From assembly GCA_954871525.1 (NCBI GenBank), contig OX940870.1, positions 15,593,501 to 15,657,500 of the forward strand: a stretch of 64,000 nucleotides of DNA, written 5' to 3'. This stretch comes from Parietaria judaica (taxonomy: Eukaryota > Streptophyta > Magnoliopsida > Rosales > Urticaceae). The translations under genes were made by a program, and so were the position numbers. The notes below the pieces were generated by a model. It had not been told where the DNA came from. It searched no databases and saw only the letters and a list, made by a program, of their open reading frames with translations. How positions within the stretch are numbered: position 1 is the first letter of the stretch; each line of letters begins with the position of its first letter. This document shows positions 1 to 12,473 of the stretch, one piece after another.

Positions 1-307
1 CTTTTGCTTTCTAACATTTGTTCAGTTCCAATTTTGTATTTATTTAATATATTATATAATGGTAAGAGAAGTGCTTCTTTATCTGTCTAGTTTTGTTTGA
101 GTATCATATAGGCTTGCGTATTTGCCTGAGATTTTTTTTTACATAAATGAGCTTAAATTCTTTATAGGAGTCTGACGTTCAGTTTATTTTTAGGGAATCA
201 ATATTGTCAATTTTTTTGGCTACTGTTTTTATTAATAATCTATGCTTGCAGTTTCTATGATATTATTAATTTGCTCAAATGCTGTGATTTAATGATAATT
301 TTTGTAG
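1..307 (+). other. NUP85 intronic sequence
   Basis: AT-rich sequence ending in TTTTTGTAG at the acceptor of the first visible NUP85 exon. I found no reading frame here that continues the NUP85 protein, so it is most simply the intron before that exon. Confidence 0.6.
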
Positions 308-3300
308 GTCATTGAAGATAATCCTAAATATTGGGAGGCGATATCTTCTGCACTTGCAGTTGGTTGGCTGGAGCTTGCGGTTGGTGTTTCAGATTTTTTC
401 TGTACTTCTTTGTCTCAATTTTGTTCTTCATTTCGTCTAGAAATTTTCTCTCGTTTATTATAGTGATGACAGCTGAAATTTTATTGCTCACTTTCAGGTT
501 AAATTGCTGCGATCACATGGATCTTATCAGATAGATCAGCTTGGAAATCGCGAGGTCTGTTAGAACCTGTAAACATTATATCTAAATTGAATGAAATTAT
601 TTGGCATATGACATAGTATCCTCTGCCATTTAACTTCATACGACTTACTGTCATTGTGTTCTAGTTTAAAAGTTCTGTAAGTTAAGGCAAATATAACCAC
701 TACACCACTAATAGCTGTGGATAGGGTACACGTACCAAAAAATCCGTTCTAATGTTTTTTTGTCGCTGTTAATCGAGCAAGCGTAGGAGTATTCTCCTGA
801 TTTTATATTTAAGATATATTTTAATACGATAATATCCAATATATTCCATCAGTTTTCATAAAAAATAGGCTCCAAGATAGTATTCTCCTCCTTGCAAATA
901 CTGCACCATAGTGGCAATTCTTGACTGTGATACAAGAATGAAAAATCATAATTCTAATCCCAGTTATCTTCCGACTGTTATGTGCTATCTACAGACAGAG
1001 AATGGTCTAGTGGAGACGGTTTCTGTTCTTATTACAAAAATGCCACGCATGCGCCTCGAACTAGCGGAAGGAAAATATGGTGAATGCTTTAAATCGAAGC
1101 CAGATTTTATGAAAGTAAGTTCTGTTTGCTGGGATTCTTTTCTGATATAAACTTTCTTTATGGTACTAAGCAATTTTTTTTTTCTAGGCATGGGAAAAAT
1201 GGCGGGGGCAAATTACGATGCTGGACTCCAGTGCTTTCTGGGTTCAGTGTGATCATCGTCAGACCCGGGATGGGTTGAAGAATGTGCTACAAATCATGCT
1301 CGGAGACCAAAACAGCCTCTTTGCTGCAACATGTCATTGGGTGGAACTGTATATTTCCCACCTTCTGTATATTAGGCCATTCACAGTGGTAAATCCCAAT
1401 TTCTGTTAATACTGAAAAGTAGTTGTTTTTGTCGGGGTATGGTATAGGGAACTAACCCCCTTATCTGCTTTACTTAACCAGGGACTAGAAAGCATGTATA
1501 GCTTATCTAGGAAATGCATGCAATTAAAACCGGCATCAAATACCCACACTTTGGTTGAGCTTATGGTTGGAATTCTTGGAGAAAATACTGAGGTACTTAT
1601 GAAATAGCGTGAAACTGCGTTTTATATCGTATTTGCTATCTCCTCTCTAAGGCTCATTATGTTTGCAAATGAGATAGGTCATATTGGCAGAGTGCTCGAG
1701 AGCGTTTGGCCCTTGGTGAGTCTTACTCATTCTATCTCAAATAATTATTGTGTGATTTTGATTTGGATGTGAAAGAAACTGAGGCAAAACCCAACACGAA
1801 ATAATATAAGCCAACGGGAACCATCACAACAGAGATTCCTGAACATTCTTTATGATCAACCCAAAGTAGACAAGATGTCTTTCCTTCATGAGCAAGTCAA
1901 TCACTCTTAACAACTTTTCTTGGAAGAAACTTTCTCTCAACAAAACATCACTCGACCAAATATCCGCTTATTACTTTTTAGGATCCCGCAATAATATCCT
2001 ATCCACAAAATATCTAAAATACCATAACACAACATAAAAATAAATGAGGACATAACAAAGGTTTAAACTACCAAAGTACCGTTGTACGATCATACGTCCT
2101 TTATTCTTTTGAATAGGATGGTTGCCCATGCCATCGAGCTGCTGTCTGCGGGAAGTGATGAAGCTGAAGTTTTATTACACGAAGAGCGTGAAAGCTTGGG
2201 GGATATCAGTATAGCTGAACTCCACCGCCTTCTATATGCCCAAGTTTTGGCATCACATGTATTGACTTGGCAAGTGAGTGACATTCTTAAATAGGATTTT
2301 TCGGTGGGGCAGATTTGCTAGCTGTAGATTGGATAAGATAGAGTAATGATTTTTCTTTTTTCTATTATTAACGAGCTTTGAGATATTACATGAATCTTTC
2401 TTTAATTTATTATGCCACACATGGCGATATCATAGTTCTCACATAAAATTTTGGGATCTGATTGTTTTAATTGTTTTGCCTTTACGTATGCTAATATGTT
2501 CTGGTTTTGTATGTTACTTCCTCAAAATTACGGACAATCTTGTGCTTAGTCTTTATAACTAAGACTTTCTAGTAATGAAGAGATGCTATTAATAGCTTGA
2601 AGTGGGCATATTTCTATAAATTGTAGATTATTTTGAGTATGTATCTCTCAGTTGCTAGAAAAGATAAGACTCTCATTTTCACCCTTTAGTCTTGGTATAG
2701 TTCTAATGTGCCGGTAGCTGATTCTCGTCCACTGCATATAAAATTCGACTTAGATTTCTGTAGCATTTGTTTATTCTGAAACTGTCATCTTTAAGCAAAT
2801 AAAGTTAGTATTGCCAACCGTGACGATGAAAATAAAGAAAATAATTATTATGACCGTCTCTATGTTCTGATTACACATACTTATGTGTCTTAACACGTTT
2901 GACGTTTCTCTTGCTTGTTAGTCTTTACGTTTTTGAGTGGTTTATGCTTGCAGATTGCTCCCATATATTTAATATCATGTTTGAAGCAAGGAATGGGCTT
3001 GTTAGAGCTTTTGCTGTATAAGCAACCTGTTCAACATAAAGAAACGCTTCTTAAGGTGGTTCATTCTAGTCTTTGAGGGAAAATTTACAATTACATCTAT
3101 CTCATTTACTATAAATAGCATATTGTCCAGTTTCGTATCCAACTGTTTTTTCTTCGGGCCCGCGCTAATATCTATTTTTTCCTGCAGAATATAGAGATAT
3201 GCCGTATGTACAATCTCGATAGCGTTTGTTCAAACATCATGAAGGTATTCTTATCCTGTTCATATTTCGCATGAGCTATGAGTCAATTCTGGAAAGTGGA

Positions 3301-5233
3301 CAAATAGCTATCATAAATCTCATATATATTCCTAGCGTGCTTACCAGACTCTTCTTTCAAATAAGTTCTTGAGATGAGATTTTCTCGTGATGAATTTTGA
3401 TTAAAAAGGATCGACGGACAGAATGGTAATTAAATACATTTTGTAGTGATTAGGCCTTAGGGTGACTATACATGGGTGAGGATCTTGGTTAGCGGCATAG
3501 GGTTTTCTTCTCATTAATTTTTGAATAATTACATTATACGTATATATAGTCTTCGGTTAATATAGTCTTCCTAATAAAATAAAATACAAACTACATTCCT
3601 AAGATACAGGGTCTTACGGTATTAAAAAAAAACAAACTATATTCAAATAATAATAATAATAATATTCATGGTATGCCATTTATAATGTGAATTTAACTTT
3701 ACCCTGAAAAGATTGCATGTCTTATATAAAGTTTTTGCATGCTCTAGATTGCTGGAGTATATCATTGGAAGCATGGTAGAAAAGGTTATGGAGTGTTTTG
3801 GCTTCAACAAGCACGGGATGAAGTGCGTCTTAACAGGATCGCTAAGCATTTATTTGATTCTGTTGGAAAGACATTATCCGATGAGAGTTTCAAGGTAATA
3901 GATATTTGGTATCCACATTTTTTTTTGCTTAACTTATAGTTACCAAAAATAACCGACCAGTTCAACTAAGTTAACCCCAAATAAATCTGATTTTTATCGA
4001 GCAAGCAACTTCTAATAATAGTAAACAAATCTGGAAACAATCTACAAAGCCTCTGATTTGATTTATTTTCTTAACTATCAAGAAGCATTTACGAGGGGAC
4101 TTATTTTATGGATTGGTGAGAGGAGCAATCACAGTGAGGCGTGATATCTCATATTTTGTTTGGCTTTTTTCTTTATAGCAATGGGAAAGTCTAATTGAAT
4201 TGTTGGGATCCGAGTCCAAAACCACCGGTGGCCTTGAGTTTCTACACAAGTAAGTATCAAGACAACATATTTTTTCTTTCTAATTTTTGCCATTATCCCA
4301 AATTCTCTCTTTGTTCATAACCTTAGTTTGTTATAGGTACCGGGATTTTAAAAAGTCCCTCAAGCTGGTTCATGCTGGAAAAACTACCGATGCTGCTAGG
4401 CATGCTGTAGACTCCCTCGTATCGGTACACTTTTATTTCTAAGCTCTTGTCAATTTTAACTTGTAACTAGGCTTGACATTTAGTTTATGGCTGTGTTCCA
4501 ATTCTGCAGCTTATGAAGAACTCTTCTACACCTCAGCAGTTTTGGTTGCCTCTGTTGTATGATTCGGTGAGTGTTATGATCCGGGAAGATCAGTCTTGTC
4601 ACGGGAGTAAAGTCATGAAAGCTCTTTATCCCTACTTTGTCTAACCCTAATTTCAGTAGTGACTATGCTGAATCACGAGTCTAAATTACTTAAATCATTT
4701 TTGGGCCCTTTTTCATTGATTTCAACCCTTAACCAGAACAGACTACGATAGAAAAGTCGATGACATAAATAGGTTAAGCATGAGTAGAGGGTAATAAACG
4801 CCATTCGCTAAATTCAGTCAGTCGGACCCAAAACCTAAACCAAATTGTCCGTAAAATTCAAATAAAACGGTTATGAAAACCAAACAGAAGATCACCCTCT
4901 ACTGTGTCCGTGACTAGGAACTCTTTGAAATTGCATCTCACTCGTCTAATTAAATGGATAATGTTTTAAAATGTGAGAAAAAAATAAACCTTTTTTTTGG
5001 TAGTAATATTAATCGCTCTTCTATATTACTCTATGCAGTTGAGGCTGCTTAGTTGGCAAGAGCATCCATTACTGAGTGTTTCTCAGACGAACCTGTTACT
5101 GAACAAACTGCAAGAGTTATCCATGTCGAGGCTGAGACCGGACTTCACCGAAGCGGACTTGCCACCACAGGCCTTATCTTCTGTCAGGATGGCTCTTGCC
5201 ACAAATCTCGGACGTGCTATCTTGGAGGAGTGA
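308..5233 (+). CDS. NUP85: NUP85 nucleoporin, 3' 14 exons (5' end outside window)
   Basis: Scaffold nucleoporin of the outer ring (Nup107-160/Y-complex), which builds the nuclear pore at the nuclear envelope. I read 14 exons: 308-379, 498-554, 995-1114, 1188-1388, 1482-1592, 1678-1715, 2117-2273, 2954-3055, 3188-3244, 3748-3894, 4179-4249, 4337-4424, 4510-4566 and 5039-5233. All are bounded by GT and AG and join in frame to 490 residues plus TGA. Blocks typical of plant NUP85 are visible: PKYWEAISSALAVGW, ENGLVETVSVLI, AFWVQCDHRQTRDGL, MVAHAIELL, LTWQIAPIYL, HWKHGRKGYGVFWLQQARDE, LHKYRDFKKSLK and ALATNLGRAILEE. The protein is an alpha-solenoid with no obvious catalytic residues. Plant NUP85 is about 700 residues, so roughly 200-230 N-terminal residues lie left of the window. 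No exon is broken, so the gene looks functional. It is convergent with the DUF810 gene. Identification is from recognised family sequence, not a search. Confidence 0.93.
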
Positions 5234-6337
5234 ACTCACCTCGCTTTTTAACTTGCCATTTTTCTATTTTTCTAGTGATACATCATCCTAAATTTCACCC
5301 CCTCAGCTCTAGTTCTGGTTCGTCAGATGTGAAAAGACGCTTTTGGCAGCTTTAAATCTAGCACAGTTTGCTGTAAATTAGGTTAACAATTTCTTATTTG
5401 GCATTGGCACAAGAGAGAGCTCTTTTAGTTTTTTTTTTCTTTGACTTCTGAGTTTGAAAGAAGTATTTGGGAAGAAAATTGTAGAATATTGCGGTATATA
5501 GTACCAGATTTAATTTGAGACTTCTGACCTATACTCAATGGTAAAAATCCGTTTCTTTAAAACTGACACGAGAACGCGAACCCAACTGGGGTCAAAACCG
5601 AGCTATGGGCGGAGATTTACGTACAAGCTCATAACCCCCAAACCACTTATTAGAAAGATTTTAATGTGCAAAATAATTAATATACAGTAGAACCTTTATA
5701 AATTAATACTCGATAAATTAATAGTCGCGAATAATAATATTTTTGCCCGGTCTTGACTACACTAACGTAGTTCAATTTTTACCTCGACAAATTAATAAAC
5801 TCGATAATATAATAAATTTCTCTGGTCCCAACTTATAAAATGAAACTCAAATGCTTGCCATACTCGTACATTCTAATCACTTATAAATATATGAAGAGAA
5901 AAACAAAGCAATAATGAAGAAAATAAATAATAAAAATTACATAATCACACGCGAGTCTCAACTCAAATTAACAAACAATTCGCCGTATATAATGTATATT
6001 ACATGATGTAATGATAGAGATTGTAACGCAACAATCAATATAATATTGAACTATACTCTAACTAATTACTAGATATTCAAACACAGAAAAGGGCATAATA
6101 GACAAATAGAAGACGAGCCAACCTTTCAAACATACAATTTACGAAAATGACCTTTAACATGAATACAGGATACAGTATCATTATAAGTATAGCTCCAAAA
6201 ATCAAAATGAATGGGTAAAGAATCTCCAACCACCTATCCATGGAAGCCTCCGGTAGATATTCCCAGAAGAAAGCACCTATTTCTCCTCACCGCCGTATAA
6301 GGTATATTACAGAATCGGGAAACAGTACAGGAGCCGT
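5234..6337. other. Convergent 3' intergenic region
   Basis: Spacer between the stop codons of NUP85 (+) and the DUF810 gene (-). It must hold both 3' UTRs and polyadenylation signals, but I could not fix either cleavage site. The left part is T-rich (a long T run near 5430). The middle has a MITE-like end (see 5685). The rest is AT-rich with no convincing gene. Confidence 0.6.
5685..5830 (+). mobile_element. Emigrant/pogo-like MITE remnant
   Basis: Starts with CAGTAGAACCTTTATAAATT after a TA, followed by repeated AAATTAATA words. This closely resembles the terminal repeat of plant Emigrant/Lemi1 (pogo-type) MITEs, which insert at TA. I could not find the matching right inverted repeat, so it is probably truncated or decayed. 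Right boundary is approximate. Confidence 0.45.
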
Positions 6338-9300
6338 TCACAGTTTTTTGGGCAGGTTGTACGTTTTCTTTAAAAACCTGGATGCCACATCATCGTTTCG
6401 GTAGCACAAGACACGTAAAAGTGTGTTCGGTTCCTCAGATCCCCATTGCCCCGTGGACGGAGGCATTGGTAGTCTAGACCGAGCAGACGAGCCGTACTTC
6501 TCCAACGTGACACGTCTGAACCTCTCAATGAGATTTTCTGTGTCGTTTTTAAAAAGAGGTAACACGGCTCTGGCTGTCACTGAGAACTTATCAATCAACT
6601 CCAAAGGCAAACCGTCCCCGTTCGCCCAAAACAGATCCTTGAGAACTTTGAAGTCCTCTTCTATTACTTGAGCATCCTGCTTGGAGAATGCGCGTGAGGG
6701 ACCTCCGGCAAGAAGAACAAGTAAAAACCCGTCAAAGGAAGCTCTCATTATGTCAGTGATGATCCTTGTTCGAACCCGTTCGTGCACGGTGTTTGAAATG
6801 ACGAGCAAATTCTTCTCCAGCTCCTCAACGAAAGGATCAATTCTAGAGGAAGAAGGCTCTCCTACGTAAAGGGTGTCCCACAAAACAGGGGCGAGATCGT
6901 GGAAAACGACCCTATAAGCCACTGCCTCGGAGAGTTGTTGGATCGCTTCCACACAAGCTGAAGGCGATAGTTCAAATTTACTTTCCAAGCCGTTCGAGAA
7001 GTCCTCGACTTTAGCGGATTCCGAGTTTCTCAAAAGGGTAATTATTCTTTTCTCCAACACTTCCACCTCGGTTCGAATCCGTTGCAGAGTGTTTATACGA
7101 ACACATAGCTGTTGAACTCCGAAAGAGTTGTTTCCATTCACGGTCCCAACCTGCGAGTTCCGCTTAGGGGGATTTGGCGACTTTTCTTTCTTCTTGCCGA
7201 AACCTTGGAACTTAGATTCAATGGTACATCTGGTCAGTCCAGGCATAGTGGGAACGAAAGTACTCCGGGAGCCTATATATGCGAACAAAATATCAGGATT
7301 ACAAGACACTCTACAACCATTTGGCAAAAAGGGTACACGAGCCAGAAGCACTTATGATTGGAACCGGTAACGAAAATGAAACGTTAACAACAGTTCACCA
7401 AAGAGATATCGGATAATCTATTCAGCAAGCCCCAAACCAAAGTACCTTTCCTTCGAGAACACAGCCAAAGCTCTCCAAAACGATGTCTTGTGTCAAACCG
7501 ACAAAACAAAACAAAGAACATAAATAACACGGTAACTTACCGCAGCCGGATTTCGCCTTTGATATGTAGTATTGGAGGCTTCTGTCAAGGCCGGAAATCA
7601 GGTCCGGAAGCACTGCAGGATGCATTGGAATTGGTAGTCGGAAATATGCGTCCAGAGTTTCATCAAAGATTCGTAGAACTTCCACAGCAGAGGGAGCATA
7701 GCCTTCTTCGTTTTCAAGCGGATTCCATGCCTATGAAAGTGCTATAACAAGCTCAGCACGGAAGACAGGAACAGAAATGTTGCAGTTCGAACTTGCATCA
7801 GAATAATGGAATCTTAATCAAAGGTTGTTTCAAACCTAGTAAGGCTGATTATAAATAACCTAAGAGGACTACATATTGTTTCACTTGGAAATTTTTTATA
7901 AAAGTACTTACTGGTTAATTAGAATTATTCCAGGATAGAATATAGTCTACCTTTCAAATTGTAGAATGTTAGGTATTTGTTGCATTTTTGCTTTTTTCAA
8001 CAAATTCTCAGTATTTTTTTTTAGAAACTTAATAATATACCCTTGTGGGTATGTTTTGGAGGAATATATCATGATTAATAGACCCAAATGAAAACTTAAC
8101 ACTTGGGCTTGATACATCAAGCTAGTAACTTTTGCATCATCAGCTGGTCAAAGTGATAATACTAGAATCACCAATACCTCCGTAAATTGCTGTTCTGATG
8201 CTTACTTGGTAGGGTTAGCGGTCATGTTTGATTAATGTAAAATTCCTATTCAACATTATTAGGAGAGTTTCCAAGTCTAACTCTCGAATTAGAGATTGGG
8301 GTATCATTTGTCGATAAGTGTGGTTGGACAAATTTGGTAAATGAAGTTCCCACGTACCTCTTGTTGTAGATTCCTATCAACCCATTCTTTCAACCGGTCC
8401 ACTCGCGTCTTGATCCAAACCTTCACCAAATTGGCGATAGCATCTTCAGCCTCGAAAGGCGGCATCTCCCGGATTATTGCCTTCCCTCCATCGTCACTAT
8501 CCACTGAATCTTCAACTGCTATCTGCACCAGATCTTTCTCCAGCTTATCCGCAGCTCTCAAGACTTGCACCGCATCGGGCGTCAGCTCAGTTATACCCGA
8601 TATGAATTGTTTGAGCTCATTCCCGTAGCACAAATGAAGCGTGGCAACGGCCACACCCGCTGCTAAAGTATGCCATCTCTTGAAGATTGGACTAAACATC
8701 CGCTTCTCTTTCATGGCTAGCTCGCCAACGTCCTTTGCGAGGATGGCAAGGATGGGAAGAGGGTTTGGCTGGTTTTTGGACACTCTCCTGCTCGAATCTG
8801 CCTTCTCCATTCTCTATATTGCAAAAAAAAAAAAGTAAGCAACAATATGAGGTACAAAAATGATAAACGAGGACTATCAAGTATACAACTGCTAGCATTT
8901 TGATTAAAGAAAATTTGTCAACCAAGAAACCGAAACTCAGTTATTTGTTGGATCTTGCGTTTACAGCTATTTCTATATTATGCAGATAGAAAATGACAAT
9001 AAGGACGTGCCTGAGCAAAAGCAGTTCGTATCGAAGATCTGATGTAAGTATCGATCCTATCATGAGCCACATTTACTTCACTCTTCCTCCGCCTTCGGTA
9101 CTCGTTTGATATATCTTCCACTAAGATCTTTGCTGCTGCAACCCCCAGCGAGACGATACCTTGCATGGACTCAATATTGCTGGTATCAAAAGTCTCGTGG
9201 TACGCTAGGAGTCTTTTCTCAACCCAACCCATTACAGCCGTCAATGTAGAGCTCAAGACCTTCGAGTACTCTTGATCCTTGGTCGTCTTTGCGTCTTTTG

Positions 9301-10739
9301 CAACCTCTTCAAGCTGGGCAACGGCTGCATATAGCAAGTCCAATTCAACTTGACCGGTGGCAACGAAACGGTGAAACAATACCCACGTAAAGCAAAGATT
9401 ATGGAACGTCTGGTTCATCCCGAGGATCCCCCATGTCTTTTTGATGTGTTCCATGAGCTCATCGACCTCCTCGAGTAAGGACGATTCATCACTAACGTCG
9501 AAACACGCCTCGAGAAGCAGCTGGTAGAGCCGGAGATTCAGCGGGAATCCATCAGCCCAGTGGCAAGCCTCAGTGAGGGAGCCATCAATCGTTCGAGAAG
9601 CGAGAGCCATCACAGCGGTCCGAAGAACTTGCAGAGTCTCGTTGTTCCTCCCGGTCTCGATGGGCCTGTCCAACGCTCCGTAAATAATCTGCCGCAACCT
9701 CTGGGCAGCACTCTGTTGCCTGTCGAGTGGCAAGCGAGGATGCAAAAGCAGACCCGCTTCAAGGATCCTCAGGGTTCTCTTCTGCCACGCGTCGTACTCC
9801 TGCGGATCTGTAAAATCCGTGCTCTTCAGCTGCTGAAGAAGCTCTAGCGGAATAACCACGGACTCGATTCTCCTTCCAACCTACAGAAAGAATAAAAAAA
9901 CACTCTTTTCAAACAAAAGAACACATTGGGATTTAAACAAGCAATTATCATCAGTCAAATTATAAATCAACTCAAGTCAACTCCAAAGTGAAGCAGTCGT
10001 GAATTAGCTTCTTTCAGATCATCAGATCGAGCTCAAAACCAAACCCAGATCAAGAAACTTGATTTCAGCAAACCCCAAATTCTACTCAAAATCAGATCAA
10101 ACCCCGAAAATGGAGATTGGGCAAGCTTCCGGCGATTCAAAACCGCAGCAGTTACCGGGATTTGTTCCGACGTTCGAACATTACCGTGATCTGTGAGCGA
10201 CAAATTACAACACCCTACGCCTAGAATTCAGCAGCACAAACCTGTCCGGCGGCGATTCTGAGCAGAGCTCTTCTGACTCTGGAATCCGTGACTTCCGAAA
10301 CCTTCATTTGGATCCTCATGAGCTCGCCGACAGTCAGCGCCTTCTTGGGCTTACCATTCGCGGAGCCCGACCCGGACCCGGGGCTCTTCTTCGAGCCCGA
10401 GCCCGGCGACTTCAGCCCCAGGGCCTTCTTCATCTTGCTCGCCGCCGCGGAGGTGAGCGAGCGCTGCAGCGCCGGCGAGCTCGGCGAGTTCGCGCCGTGC
10501 TGGCCAGGCGAGTCGGAGTTGGCGGAGACGTAGGTGAGGGCCTTGCCGGAGGCGGTCCGGCATGCGGCGACGAAGATCTCGAAGGCCGTGAGGCGGAGGT
10601 CCGATTCGGTGAGTCCGGCGGCGAGGTCGCCGAGCGGAGAGGGGAGATCTTCGGCAATGGCGGAGGGCCTGGACGAGGCCACGGCGGCGGATTCCCTCTT
10701 GGAGTGGCCGAGGGAGAGGTCCCTGAAGAGATGAGCCAT
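6338..10739 (-). CDS. DUF810 / UNC-13 homolog (MUN-domain) protein
   Basis: Complete plant DUF810 (MUN domain) gene on the minus strand. Exons in transcript order: 10739-10242, 9880-9011, 8813-8358, 7730-7541 and 7272-6338. They join to 2949 nt, 982 residues plus stop, close to the usual length (about 980-990). The start MAHLFRDLSLGHSKR and end FLKKTYNLPKKL match the family termini. Conserved blocks include TVGELMRIQMKVSE, LPLELLQQLK-like at the exon 2 start, GRNNETLQVLRTAVM, CFTWVLFHRF, EDISNEYRRRRKSEV, AVATLHLCYGNE, EDSVDSDDGGKAIIREMPPF, IPMHPAVLPDLISG, NSFGVQQLCVRIN and HERVRTRIITDIMRAS. The best-known Arabidopsis member, PATROL1, is implicated in delivering a plasma-membrane H+-ATPase by exocytosis; this paralog's role is not established. 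Residues 60-140 are Ser/Gly/Pro-rich. Intron 2 appears to use a GC donor. The short exon 4 start encodes A-W-N-P rather than V-W. Confidence 0.93.
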
Positions 10740-11359
10740 GGCGATGGCGGTGAGGAGAGAGAAAGCGAGGAGAGAGAAAGAGAGGAGACTAGCTCATAAT
10801 ATCACAAACAGACAGACAGTGTACCACTGTCTCCGTTAGACAGAGAGAGAGAGAGATGTATATGACTATTATATTATGCTTTCATACATGTTCTTTTCAA
10901 ATTTTAAATTAATTAATCACTTTTCATTGCTTGAGATTCTTAATTAATTAATCATTTAATTCTTTACTTTAGTGAAGATTATACTCAATTAAGATTATTT
11001 AGAGATATTACCCATAAAAGTAATTAAAGTTTTTCAAAATAGCCCAGCATATTAATTTTCGATTACTCTAATTCGTGACGTTTGCCTGTGTTGATTGATT
11101 TAGTTACATGTGTCTCGATTAATGTTAAGCATTTTACATTTTACATGAGTACGTCTTAGATTTATACGAAGTATTTTTATGTTTTGAGATTTTTTTATGT
11201 ATTAAATAATTGAATTTAAAGCATGCTCATGAAAAGACTTAAATTAACAGAGAAACGTGATACAAAACGAATCGAAAATATAAAGTTTACGACTTTATAT
11301 ATTTATTCAATACAATGAGAAGTTATAATATATGTTGCACTATTTCAAAATATAAATAG
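10740..11359 (-). promoter_or_regulatory. Upstream/5' UTR region of the DUF810 gene
   Basis: Immediately 5' of the minus-strand ATG, with GA-rich tracts on the plus strand (about 10750-10795 and 10840-10857). These read as CT-rich leader on the coding strand, common in plant 5' UTRs. Beyond 10860 the sequence is AT-rich with no gene or obvious repeat up to the Copia LTR at 11360. No TATA box could be assigned with confidence. Confidence 0.5.
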
Positions 11360-11600
11360 TGTTATGAATAAATGTGAAATGCTCATTTATTTTCACATTA
11401 TATTAGTCAACAATTGTATGCTCCAAATTTCTTATAAATATCACTCTAAGTGGATGAATAAAATTCACCTCTCACATTTCTACACTTACATTTATCTCAC
11501 TCACATCTTACTTCTCTCCATCGTCTTTTCCATAAAACACACCACTCACCAAATTTCTTACCACTTACAATCAAGGTGCAAAGTTAGTGAATTTATAACA
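11360..11600 (+). repeat. Short 5' LTR of a gag-bearing Copia element
   Basis: 241 bp starting TGTTATGAATAAAT and ending ATTTATAACA, which are inverted ends of the TG...CA type. It contains a TATA-like CTTATAAATA near 11430. It is followed directly by a conserved CGTTATCAGCACGA, a primer-site-like motif I associate with gag-rich plant Copia (Bianca-like) elements. No matching 3' LTR is in the window because the element is broken at 13737. Confidence 0.6.
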
Positions 11601-11616
11601 CGTTATCAGCACGATC
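11601..11616 (+). other. Primer-binding-site-like motif
   Basis: CGTTATCAGCACGA immediately after the LTR end, where a reverse-transcription primer site belongs. It is not the usual initiator-Met TGGTATCAGAGC. The tRNA it would pair with was not determined. Confidence 0.4.
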
Positions 11617-11699
11617 ACTCTACGGTAAGCTCAGAACACGGTATATTAAACTGTGGACTGAAAATTTTATAATTATTATTATCGTTGTATAACATTATA

Positions 11700-11990
11700 T
11701 TACTATATACAGGAGGCTCTGCCACCTTATAGTAATGTGATGGGATCTATGATAATTAATTATTTTTATGAATAACATCATCTTACCATACACAGGAGGC
11801 TTTGCCACCTTATGGTAATATGATTTACAATATTTAACTTTCTTATGTATAACATCATATTATTATACAATGGAAGGCTATGCCACCTTATAATAAAATG
11901 ATGTGATTTACATCTTAAAAAAAAAATATTATCTTCAAGTAATATCAAATTATTATATACAGGAGGCTCTGCCACCTTATAGTAAAATGA
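11700..11990 (+). repeat. Leader tandem repeat, about 80 bp, four copies
   Basis: Four copies of an AGGAGGCTCTGCCACCTTAT-like core begin at about 11711, 11794, 11871 and 11961, spaced 83, 77 and 90 bp. AT-rich flanks (ACATCATATTA-type) are repeated too. Each core can fold as AGGaGGC-loop-GCCaCCT. It lies in the untranslated leader between the primer site and gag. Confidence 0.75.
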
Positions 11991-12473
11991 TATTATTGAG
12001 ATTAGTTTTAACTACTTCATTTTCAATATGCTTATGATTAATATTATATATGTATAATGTTTGACTATTTTTACATCTCATTTTATGACATATCATCAAT
12101 AACCTAATTATAGCATTTAATTACATTATGTTAGTGTATTTCCAACGGCTATATAACGGCTATAAACGGCTAGTTTTTACACTATAAATACAAGTTTATC
12201 AAACCATACAAAATTCACATCTCTTATTCTACCTCATATTTTCTCTCCAAGTTTTAGCCGAAAAATGACTAGACTAATGTTAGTTTTTATAGCCATAATG
12301 ATCCTTGTATTTAATGTTAGTATTTTCATTTTTCATATTACACCGGAGGAATTTTATTTTTCCTTTAAGATGGTTATATTCATGTATCTTGCTTTATTAT
12401 TTACAATATTTGTAGACTTTTATATTTTGAATTAAATCTAATGAATTATTTTATTTTCATGTTAGTTACCACT

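Noticed and set aside
331..534. 67-residue ORF at the left edge
   Set aside because: It reads through a NUP85 exon in the wrong frame and into its intron.
10288..10799. Several long plus- and minus-strand frames over the GC-rich first exon of the DUF810 gene
   Set aside because: They are shadows of one exon; only the minus-strand frame starting MAHLFRDLSLGH has conserved sequence.
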